Notes under the pieces: generated by a model
Told to the model about the DNA's origin: nothing
What the model saw: the letters and a program-made list of their open reading frames with translations, nothing else
Databases searched by the model: none
Position numbers and translations under genes: made by a program
DNA from: Oscillospiraceae bacterium
GTDB lineage: Bacteria; Bacillota; Clostridia; Oscillospirales; Acutalibacteraceae
Assembly: GCA_031267335.1 (NCBI GenBank)
Contig: JAIRZH010000027.1
Location: forward strand, 1-5,796
DNA: 5,796 nucleotides
Direction of reading: 5' to 3'
Shown here: one piece after another, positions 1-4,711 of the stretch
Layout of the letters: every line of letters begins with the position of its first letter
Numbering within the stretch: the first letter of the stretch is position 1

Positions 1-84
1 CGTTTCTTTTCTAAAGAAATGGGTACAAAGAGTAAGGCTTTGAATAAGAACTTAAGCTTACCTAAATGTGGCAAACGTAAAATT
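1..84. repeat. Dispersed hairpin repeat, copy 1 (cut by window edge)
   Basis: This is the first of three copies of an intergenic repeat. It shares with the others the block CGTTTCT...GAAATGGGTAC, then AGTAAG, an A/T stretch, ACTTAAGCTTACCTA and a final TAAAAT. Its palindrome is about 7 bases longer than in copies 2 and 3 (TTTCTTT-TCT-AAAGAAA), and its GGAGTACCC side lies outside the window. Translating the minus strand gives a short open frame over this area, but it is made of repeated segments and is not a gene. Confidence 0.75.
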
Positions 85-90
85 AGTTAA

Positions 91-182
91 TTCTTTAGGA
101 GTACCCGTTTCTAGAAATGGGTACAAAAAGTAAGACATTAAATAAGCACTTAAGCTTACCTAGGTGTAACAGACATAAAATA
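91..182. repeat. Dispersed hairpin repeat, copy 2
   Basis: This is a full copy of the unit. It starts TTCTTTAGGAGTACCC and contains a 24-bp near-perfect palindrome at 101-124 (GTACCC...TTTCTAGAAA...GGGTAC, with one G-T pair in RNA). AAAAAGTAAG, ACTTAAGCTTACCTA and a final CATAAAAT follow. Over this span it matches copy 1 clearly apart from scattered substitutions. Its role is unknown; it could be a small non-autonomous element or an RNA-structured spacer. No run of T follows the hairpin on either strand, so it is not a classical terminator. Confidence 0.8.
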
Positions 183-196
183 TTCCAAAATATTAA

Positions 197-252
197 CGCG
201 ACACTTGTCTGCGGCGCCTTGGCGAAGTGCAACGAGCCACCGTAAGCCGCTG
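197..252. other. GC-rich structured insert between repeat copies
   Basis: This roughly 56-bp block is far richer in G and C than its surroundings. It lies between repeat copies 2 and 3. It can pair with itself: CACTT (202-206) with AAGTG (225-229), and GCGGC (211-215) with GCCGC (246-250). It also contains the self-complementary GGCGCC. It may be a cargo or structured RNA segment of the repeat family. The minus-strand translation is open here, but its flanks are repeats and it has no ribosome binding site, so I do not call a gene. Confidence 0.45.
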
Positions 253-340
253 TTTCTTTGGGAGTACCCGTTTCTAGAAATGGGTATAAAAAGTAAAGCT
301 TTGAAAAGAACTTAAGCTTATTTGAAAAAATTGATAAAAT
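253..340. repeat. Dispersed hairpin repeat, copy 3
   Basis: This copy starts TTCTTTGGGAGTACCC, with its palindrome at 264-287 (GTACCC...TTTCTAGAAA...GGGTAT, one end base changed). AAAAAGTAAAG and ACTTAAGCTTA follow, after which similarity fades, although it still ends GATAAAAT. It sits just downstream of the Pvc16/DUF4255 stop codon, so it lies in or near that transcript's 3' end. Confidence 0.75.
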
Positions 341-362
341 ATGAATATAAAAAAAATAGGCA

Positions 363-1214
363 TCAGACCTCCCCGGATTCATCATTAAGTTCAATATCAT
401 CAATTGTTTCTTCACTTTCTTCGGAATCATCGTCATTTAAAGAATCTTCTTCTTCATTTAATTCAGCGTCTAAAGAAGATTCACTTTCGTCTTCTGCTAT
501 TTCTTCGTTTTCATTTAGCGAGTCTTCGCTTTCTTCGGAATCATCTAAGGAATTTTCCTCCTCCTCTTCATTTTTCGGTTCGGTGTATTCATCTTCTATA
601 TCTTCTTCTTTTATACGGGTTTCAAACTGTACAATTTTTCTGGGTTTATATTGTATTGAGCTTAAATGAACTGTTTCGACACGTTTTTGGGGCTTACGCA
701 AAATTTCAGAATCGATTGCGACCGGACCGACTATATAAAAAACCGAAAGTTTGTAAGATTCGCCAAACATGGTCCAAATTTTAACTTTTTCTTCCATTTC
801 GATAGGTAAATTGCTAATAGGAACATTTTCGATGTTTGTGCTTGGCGGCATATATCTTTTTGGTATAATAGGATTATCTTTAAAAACTTGGATAACACGG
901 CCAATAATTCGCGATTCTTCTGCAGAACGGACTTCTACTTGGGCTTTACTACAAACTGATATCATATAATAAAGTTCGATCATAGAAGGTGGGTCTTGAA
1001 AATTCCCGTCCGGGAGCAGTATAGGATCTTTTCTTTGGCCACTTGTATCTTCTTTTATATCATAAGGATGTATTCCTACAATATAGTCACCACGATCTTT
1101 TGGTTCACAGATTCCAATTTTTTCAATTTTATCTATAGGTTCTGGAACAAGTTTGTTGCGTAGCAAAGAAGTTAATCCACGACCTATATCTGAAATTATA
1201 GTATATTTAGCCAA
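363..1214 (-). CDS. Pvc16/DUF4255 family protein with long acidic tail
   Basis: This encodes a 283-residue protein. Residues 1 to about 190 read as a DUF4255 (Pvc16 N-terminal) domain: an opening helix (IISDIGRGLTSLLRNKLVPE), ICEPKDRGDYIVGIHPYDI at about 35-53, LYYMISVCSK at 81-90, RIIGRVIQVFKDNPII at 102-117, and YKLSVFYIVGPVAIDS near 154-169. In extracellular contractile injection systems, Pvc16/Afp16 proteins are tail-terminator proteins that bind the end of the tube and sheath; acting that way here is inference. Residues from about 203 to 283 form a disordered, highly acidic tail dominated by Glu, Asp and Ser (blocks such as DDSEESEDSLNENEE), longer than the family usually carries. The start is TTG at 1214, with GAAGG at 1220-1226 about 7 nt upstream; no in-frame ATG lies between it and the spoVAE stop. 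It follows spoVAE by 15 nt, so co-transcription is likely. No sheath, tube or baseplate gene is visible nearby. Confidence 0.85.
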   Translation of the reverse strand: MAKYTIISDIGRGLTSLLRNKLVPEPIDKIEKIGICEPKDRGDYIVGIHPYDIKEDTSGQRKDPILLPDGNFQDPPSMIELYYMISVCSKAQVEVRSAEESRIIGRVIQVFKDNPIIPKRYMPPSTNIENVPISNLPIEMEEKVKIWTMFGESYKLSVFYIVGPVAIDSEILRKPQKRVETVHLSSIQYKPRKIVQFETRIKEEDIEDEYTEPKNEEEEENSLDDSEESEDSLNENEEIAEDESESSLDAELNEEEDSLNDDDSEESEETIDDIELNDESGEV

Positions 1215-1229
1215 TGCAGTACCTTCGTA

Positions 1230-1595
1230 TTAATTTTTATCGCCTGGTTTCGAAATTAAAGCAGCTATATATCCAAAAAAAACAGCAGCCGATATGCCAG
1301 CTGCGCTTGCAGACAATCCACCAGAAAAAATTCCTAAAAAACCTTTTTCGGCAACTTTTTCCGATACACCTTTTGCCATGACGTATCCGAATCCCGTTAG
1401 CGGCACAGTAGCACCTGCACCGGCGAATTTTACAATTGATTCATATAATCCAAAGGCAGTTAATATAACTCCAGAAATAACGTATAACACTAAAATTCTA
1501 GCGGGAGTCATTTTAGTTTTATCGATAAGAATTTGTGCTAATACGCATATTATTCCTCCTACCCAAAAAGCATTCAAATAAATCATTAAATTCAA
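1230..1595 (-). CDS. spoVAE: Stage V sporulation protein AE (SpoVAE)
   Basis: SpoVAE is an inner-membrane part of the SpoVA apparatus, which moves dipicolinic acid into the forespore and releases it at germination. The protein has 112-121 residues, close to the family length. The family signature is clear: VGGIICVLAQILIDKT at about 12-27, TPARILVLYVISGVIL at 30-45, KFAGAGATVPLTGFGY at 56-71, and the Ala/Gly-rich SGGLSASAAGISAAVFFGYI at 91-110. Hydrophobic segments lie near 4-24, 33-53 and 88-113, with a further weakly hydrophobic stretch near 60-78. The furthest in-frame start is TTG at 1595. ATG at 1586 (giving MIYLNAF) matches the usual family start better, but the best Shine-Dalgarno-like AAAGG near 1612 is 14 nt from the TTG and 23 nt from the ATG, so the start is uncertain. 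spoVAC and spoVAD, its normal operon partners, are not upstream: about 500 bp there hold no gene. The partner is instead the downstream Pvc16 gene. Confidence 0.93.
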   Translation of the reverse strand: MNLMIYLNAFWVGGIICVLAQILIDKTKMTPARILVLYVISGVILTAFGLYESIVKFAGAGATVPLTGFGYVMAKGVSEKVAEKGFLGIFSGGLSASAAGISAAVFFGYIAALISKPGDKN

Positions 1596-2106
1596 AATTT
1601 AAACAACTACCTTTCTTTTATTAAGAATCTTTAAGAACTTATATTCATTAAGCTTAAAATATAAATTCTAGATAATTTTTGAAATTTTTTTGGCGCCACT
1701 TTGTTAACACATGGCGAAAAATAAGCGAAAAATATCAAAAATTCTGGAATTTTATGTTTTTAGGCTTTTTGAATATAGATTTCTGATTGAAAACATATCC
1801 AAACTATATTGTCCCTAAAATTTATACATAATATTCCTTAAGATCCTATCTAAATATCTCTAAAGCAGAATTTAGTTGAAACTTAAACCTGCAAAACATT
1901 GTCGAAGATAAGCTATTAATAACATTGACAGTTTTTTAAATTTCGATATCATACTTGAGTAATATTAATTGTTAACACAAAGTTTAAATTTTTAATTATC
2001 TTATGGAGTTAGTAATATTTTAATTTCAAAAAATTATCGAAAAATTGCTTTCTAACGAGCAACGTTTGCCAGATTTTTTTTTAGCATGCAAAAATCAAAA
2101 AGAGTT
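1596..2106. other. AT-rich intergenic region upstream of spoVAE
   Basis: No open frame worth calling lies here on either strand. It should hold the promoter of the spoVAE-Pvc16 unit. On the minus strand, GAATT near 1665 followed 17 nt later by GAATATA near 1640 is a weak fit to a forespore (sigma G type) promoter, too weak to annotate. A GGCGCCACTTTGTTAACACATGGCG segment (1692-1716) has an imperfect inverted repeat (GGCGCCA/TGGCG) and stands out as G+C-richer. GTTAACACA(A) occurs twice (near 1703 and 1971). Otherwise nothing is recognisable. Confidence 0.5.
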
Positions 2107-2202
2107 TTATGAGTATTGTCTAAGAACCTGTCTAATATCTCCAAGCAGCGCATATTTAACTAAAATTTTTAAAATTCTGTGTTGCTCGTCAGTTAAATAC
2201 AT
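2107..2202 (-). pseudogene. 5' fragment of an unrecognised small gene
   Basis: A proper gene start survives: GGGAAGG on the minus strand, 10 nt, then ATG at 2202, followed by only 31 codons (MYLTDEQHRILKILVKYALL... ending LRQYS) before TAA at 2107-2109. The segment ILKILVKYALLGDIRQVL is mirrored by the plus-strand fragment at 2222-2290, about 80% identical in DNA over roughly 62 bp but in the opposite orientation. The sequence appears to be the intact N-terminus of a small helical protein whose remainder is lost. In another frame the next 60 nt are open (THKTLFDFCML...), which would fit a frameshift. The family is not recognised. Confidence 0.5.
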
Positions 2203-2208
2203 TAATAT

Positions 2209-2412
2209 TTGCCTTCCCACGTTTTAAATTTTAAAAATTTTATCGTTAAATCTGTATTGCTTGGAAATATTGGACAGGCTCTAAGCGAAAGTAACGGATA
2301 CGCTAGAAGAGAATTTGATGAATTTATAGAAAAAACTATGTTAAAAACCGGAAAAGGAATTAATCAAGGTTCTACAAAAAAGTTTTTTCAAAAATTCTTG
2401 CAGCGAGTTTAG
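2209..2412 (+). pseudogene. Inverted fragment of the same small gene, fused to downstream remnant
   Basis: An open frame runs from a TTG with no good ribosome binding site to TAG at 2410-2412. Residues around FIVKSVLLGNIGQALSES match the minus-strand fragment at 2107-2202 (LVKYALLGDIRQVLRQ). Against that copy this one carries 2 extra nt (TC at about 2242-2243), which shift its upstream part out of frame. It continues with NGYARREFDEFIEKTM, a part the other copy lacks. The end of this frame runs into the signal-peptide remnant that starts in the next frame at 2376. I read it as decayed DNA, not a working gene. The family is not recognised. Confidence 0.45.
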
Positions 2413-2627
2413 CAGTATTTTTAGCAATGCCAATGGTGCGAAACTTCACGCTACAAACCAAAGCATTCGATGCAACCGACAGAAAATCAGAATATCAACA
2501 AGAAGAAGGCACAAAATAAGAAGATCGGCAAAAAGACACAGGTTTCGAAGGATCTAATGTTCAAATTATCCAAGAATTTTTTAAGAAATCAGAAAACTCA
2601 GAAAAAGTAAAAATCTCCGAGAAGTGA
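2376..2627 (+). pseudogene. Remnant of a secreted protein (signal peptide region)
   Basis: The reading frame gives KKVFSKILAASLAVFLAMPM, then VRNFTLQTKAFDATD, a textbook Gram-positive signal peptide: a lysine-rich start, a hydrophobic Ala/Leu core, and a likely cleavage site near the TKAF-DA junction. A polar Glu/Lys-rich stretch follows (SEYQQEEGTK), then TAA at 2517-2519, then in the same frame EDRQKDTGFEGSNVQIIQEF and FKKSENSEK to TGA at 2625-2627. There is no start codon in frame: TAA lies at 2361-2363, and the place where ATG would be expected reads TTCTAC. The gene has therefore lost its start and gained at least one stop. An A-run of 6 at its 5' edge could instead be one base short of joining it to ATG at 2338 in the preceding frame. 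Confidence 0.5.
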
Positions 2628-2807
2628 AAAAAATATTAAAAATATTATCACATGATTATCAATAATTAGTTTAGGTTCTCTTAATATTTTACAATTTTGT
2701 TGTAATCGAAATAAAACAAGCAATAAATTGAAAGAAACAATTATATTTTTTTGGAAATTTGATACTCAAGAAAAGATTAAAAAAAATTTAACATATTGAA
2801 TGAATCA
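2628..2807. other. AT-rich spacer before the MITE
   Basis: This stretch is very AT-rich with no open frame of note on either strand. Translation of the minus strand here shows no continuation of the ligase on the far side of the MITE. That indicates the ligase lost its end by deletion, not by simple insertion. Confidence 0.4.
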
Positions 2808-2974
2808 ACTAGGGCTTGTTCCCACTATTTGAAATGACAAAATTTCGAGTAATTTTTGGTTTGGATAAGGAAATTTTTTTCACAATACTAACGTATTGTA
2901 AAAAAATTTAACGTAGTACAAATCAAAAAGTACCGAAATATGGTCGTTAAACAGTAGTGGAAACAGGCCCTAGT
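2808..2974. mobile_element. MITE-like palindromic element with CTAG ends
   Basis: The two ends are inverted copies: ACTAGGGCTTGTTCCCACTA on the left and, reversed, ACTAGGGCCTGTTTCCACTA on the right. The similarity continues inward on both arms, so the whole 167 bp folds into one long imperfect hairpin, capped by ACAATAC-TAAC-GTATTGT at 2882-2899. CTAG at 2809-2812 and 2970-2973 can be read as a 4-bp target duplication; CTAG fits the YTAR target of IS5-group insertion sequences, though this assignment is inference. There is no room for a transposase, so movement would depend on one encoded elsewhere. The right end lies 4 nt beyond the ligase stop codon. Confidence 0.75.
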
Positions 2975-2978
2975 GGTG

Positions 2979-3480
2979 TTAATAGCCTTCCGAACGTATT
3001 TGATAATAAAAAATTTGGACAAGCTCTAATGATTTATCTTTAAACGATTCATTAAATTTTAACTTCTTTAATTTCTTTAAATCTTCAATTCTTTCTTTGT
3101 ATTTTTTAGAACTTTTACCGTTTTCAAATTCAGAAACCGGCAGCATATCAAAAATCACAAACTTGATTTCAGATTTCGTCTTTGAATTAGAACCGATTAT
3201 TCCAGTTCCGATTCTAAAGTTTTCGTTATCAGAAAGATTATCTACATTATTCCTGATAAGTTCGCCGTCAAAAACCATTTCGTTAATTGTACATTGTACA
3301 TTTCTTAAGGCTTTCTAAAATATGTTCAAGCCCCAATATTTCTTTGCCTTGACGGCTATAAATCTTGCCTTTGTAATAAATTCCGCGAACACCGTTAAGT
3401 TTTTCACTTAAGCTGAACCATTCGTTTTTATCAAGAATTTCAGATTTGAATTTCTCTGCAAGCTGACAATTAAATTTCAT
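2979..3480 (-). pseudogene. Phage-type ATP-dependent DNA ligase, frameshifted and truncated
   Basis: The enzyme would seal nicks by forming an adenylated lysine with ATP. The 5' part (3480-3283, ATG start, 65 codons) has the adenylation motif as EKLNGVRG with Lys27; the usual KxDG aspartate is Asn here. KIYSRQGKEI follows. The 3' part (3278-2979) has VFDGELI (motif III) and KFVIFDMLP (motif IIIa). The two parts are in different frames. Taking out 16 nt at 3285-3300 (AATTGTACATTGTACA) joins them smoothly as LESLKKNEMVFDGEL, so an insertion of heptad repeat broke the gene. The protein also stops after LVQIFYYQ, so motifs IV and V and the OB-fold domain are missing, next to the MITE at 2974. The start is supported by AGGAG 12 nt upstream, inside the end of the preceding gene. 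The gene is almost certainly inactive. Confidence 0.8.
3285..3302. repeat. Two heptad repeat units inside the ligase gene
   Basis: This is two copies of ATTGTAC plus ATT (3286-3302). It is the same heptad as in the array at 4017-4140. Removing 16 nt here restores the ligase frame. Confidence 0.75.
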
Positions 3481-3483
3481 AAA

Positions 3484-3789
3484 CTAAACAAACTCCTTGG
3501 CAATTTCTTCCATAGCCAAATCTTTTGCAGTTTTTGATTTCTTGCTTTGATTCGTTAAAAAATTAAAGACTTCGCTACATTTAATTTCTCCCGCATACTC
3601 AATTTCTTCTTCTTCGCCGTCAGCCCATCTGGCTTCGTACTGATCAATTTTGCCGTATTTTGCCCGTGCTCCGGCATTAAGGTCTCTTTCTTTGACTACA
3701 TAAACTACATTTGAATTATCCGGTTCCCTGTACGCTTCGCTTATAAATATGTATTTAATTCCATTGTTGACAAAATTTTTATACTTCAT
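3484..3789 (-). CDS. Hypothetical protein, phage-associated
   Basis: This encodes 101 residues starting from ATG at 3789, with AGAGG 9 nt upstream. It begins MKYKNFVNNGIKYIFI and continues YVVKERDLNAG, then an acidic patch DGEEEEIEYAGEIKCSEVF at about 57-75, and ends in a lysine-rich helix (KKSKTAKDLAMEEIAKEFV). No signal peptide or membrane segment is seen. I do not recognise the family. It is 3 nt upstream of the ligase ATG and encodes the ligase ribosome binding site, so the two were one operon, most likely a phage replication module. The frame is complete and shows no obvious damage, but with the ligase broken it may have no remaining role. Confidence 0.7.
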   Translation of the reverse strand: MKYKNFVNNGIKYIFISEAYREPDNSNVVYVVKERDLNAGARAKYGKIDQYEARWADGEEEEIEYAGEIKCSEVFNFLTNQSKKSKTAKDLAMEEIAKEFV

Positions 3790-3803
3790 AAACTCAAACC
3801 TCT

Positions 3804-3844
3804 TAAAATTAAAATAGTATTATTTTCTCACTATTTTAATTTTA
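3804..3844. promoter_or_regulatory. 15-bp perfect inverted repeat in the leader
   Basis: TAAAATTAAAATAGT at 3804-3818 pairs exactly with ACTATTTTAATTTTA at 3830-3844 across an 11-nt loop. It sits directly upstream of the ribosome binding site of the gene starting at 3789. It could be a repressor operator or a leader hairpin; the arms are nearly all A and T, so as RNA it would be only moderately stable. The position favours control of the small phage operon. Confidence 0.5.
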
Positions 3845-4016
3845 CCTGATCTCTCTCAAAACCCAACACCCTCTTAAACTGCTTTAAATGCTCTTAAACG
3901 CACCGGTGGTCAAAAAACCAAAAATGCATAAGAGAGCAAAAAATCGTGAGTAAAGGTCCGCTGTTGGTAGTGAGAGCAAGTTTAAACCCTGCTTCGGTGA
4001 GTAGGGGGCTTAAAAA
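3845..4016. other. Non-coding stretch, somewhat richer in G+C
   Basis: I see no credible gene. Several short motifs recur: CGTGAGTAAA occurs here (3945-3954) and again at 4651-4660, and GAGAGCA occurs twice (3932 and 3972). CACCGGTG at 3901-3908 is a perfect palindrome. Minus and plus frames stay open for about 40 codons but have no start with a ribosome binding site. It may be a leftover phage intergenic or RNA region. Confidence 0.35.
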
Positions 4017-4140
4017 TGTACAATTTACAATGTACAATTTACAATTAATTAAATTCTGAGTCATTTTTTAACAATTTTAAGTATTTTACAAATTTATCCT
4101 TAATTGTAAATTGTACATTGTACATTTTACATTTTACATT
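4017..4140. repeat. Inverted heptad repeat arrays around a 51-bp core
   Basis: The left arm at 4017-4048 (GTACAAT TTACAAT GTACAAT TTACAAT) and the right arm at 4100-4131 (ATTGTAA ATTGTAC ATTGTAC ATTTTAC) are inverted copies matching at about 30 of 32 positions. The right array continues two further partial units to 4140. The 51 bp between them (4049-4099) is AT-rich and codes for nothing visible. The right array runs into the end of the HNH gene and supplies its last codon and stop. Two units of the same heptad are found in the ligase at 3286-3302. Confidence 0.8.
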
Positions 4141-4514
4141 GACTTCCGTTTTTGTTCGGAAACAATCTCTTTCAAAACCCAAGCAGGTATTTCATTTTTG
4201 TCAGCCATGTGATGATGAAAACTGCAGAGTGTAATTAAATTGCTTGATTCAAAAGCGAGTTCACTGCTGTCTGAAATCTTAATAATGTGATGAACCTCGA
4301 TTTTGTCGCAGTTATATTTTTTGTCTCTCAAGCATATTTGGCATAAATAATTATCTCGTTTTCTAATTTGTTCGCGAATTCTGTTCCATTTGTATGTGCT
4401 TCGCAGATAAGACTCTAATTTAGATTCTTTCTTGCGATATTGTTTTGGTGGTTTTCTCGGGCAGGCAAAATTTTCATCATGGATTCTTCCGTAGTATCTG
4501 CAGGATTTTTCAAT
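4134..4514 (-). CDS. HNH endonuclease, phage type; 5' end doubtful
   Basis: The protein is expected to cut DNA with a metal-bound HNH (beta-beta-alpha) site; phage relatives often sit by the terminase and aid packaging. The open frame extends well upstream of the first usual start (TTG at 4331), which would remove part of the domain. The full reading is about 126 residues: CRYYGRIHDENFACP at 5-19, a basic helix KWNRIREQIRKRDNYLC at 42-58, CQIC at 58-61, HH at 75-76, Asn92 in NLITLC, and Cys97 with His100-102, ending IPAWVLKEIVSEQKRKS, a normal C-terminus for the family. The natural start is expected just before EKSC, where the codon is ATT (4514-4512) behind AGGAAG; ATT is a very rare start. 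The first motif reads CRYY, where CRYC is expected. It may be a recent pseudogene, or use ATT weakly. Confidence 0.75.
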   Translation of the reverse strand: MEKSCRYYGRIHDENFACPRKPPKQYRKKESKLESYLRSTYKWNRIREQIRKRDNYLCQICLRDKKYNCDKIEVHHIIKISDSSELAFESSNLITLCSFHHHMADKNEIPAWVLKEIVSEQKRKSM

Positions 4515-4572
4515 TTCGTTTCACTTCCTGTAGTTTTTCACTTTCCACAGTTTTATTTTTAGATAATAAAAA

Positions 4573-4596
4573 CCGCCTGATAAAATTATCAGGCGG
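4573..4596 (-). terminator. Rho-independent terminator of the Rpn-type gene
   Basis: CCGCCTGATAA and its exact complement form an 11-bp stem around a 2-base centre (realistically 9-10 bp with a small loop). On the minus strand TTTTTATTAT follows at once. It lies about 115 nt beyond the stop codon of the 4712-5632 gene, and would insulate the HNH gene from that transcript. Confidence 0.9.
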
Positions 4597-4711
4597 TCAC
4601 AACAACTTAGAATTTCAAGAATGTTTGGTGGGGCATTCATAAAATTTATTCGTGAGTAAAACTCTCACATTTACATATTAACACATAACTTGTGACATTT
4701 TGTGCCAAGTT

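Noticed and set aside
345..375. Run of T on the minus strand just after the Pvc16 stop, as a terminator
   Set aside because: No convincing stem precedes it; only about 3 bp (AGG/CCT) can pair.
95..436. 113-residue minus-strand open frame covering repeat copies 2 and 3 and the end of the Pvc16 gene
   Set aside because: It has no ribosome binding site, is made of repeated segments (LYPFLETGTP and LFVPISRNGY are the two hairpin copies), and overlaps the true gene. It is repeat DNA read as protein.
404..784. Plus-strand frames opposite the Pvc16 gene, one rich in Ser
   Set aside because: They are antisense shadows of the Glu/Asp-rich tail codons; none has a proper start.
1294..1581. 95-residue plus-strand frame
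   Set aside because: It is the antisense of spoVAE, whose protein family match is unambiguous.
1632..1656. Fourth copy of the hairpin repeat (AAGAACTTA...TAAGCTTA)
   Set aside because: It shares only these short AT-rich words; the conserved GTACCC palindrome is missing.
3097..3318. 73-residue plus-strand frame
   Set aside because: It is the antisense of the ligase reading frame, which carries recognisable ligase motifs.
4017..4140. CRISPR array
   Set aside because: The repeat unit is only 7 bp, there are no spacers of constant length and the two arms are inverted relative to each other.
4445..4642. 65-residue plus-strand frame
   Set aside because: It runs across the terminator and against the HNH gene, and resembles nothing.
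4652..4668. Small hairpin GTGAG-TAAAACT-CTCAC as a second terminator
   Set aside because: The stem is only 5 bp and no T-run follows; the real terminator is at 4573-4596.
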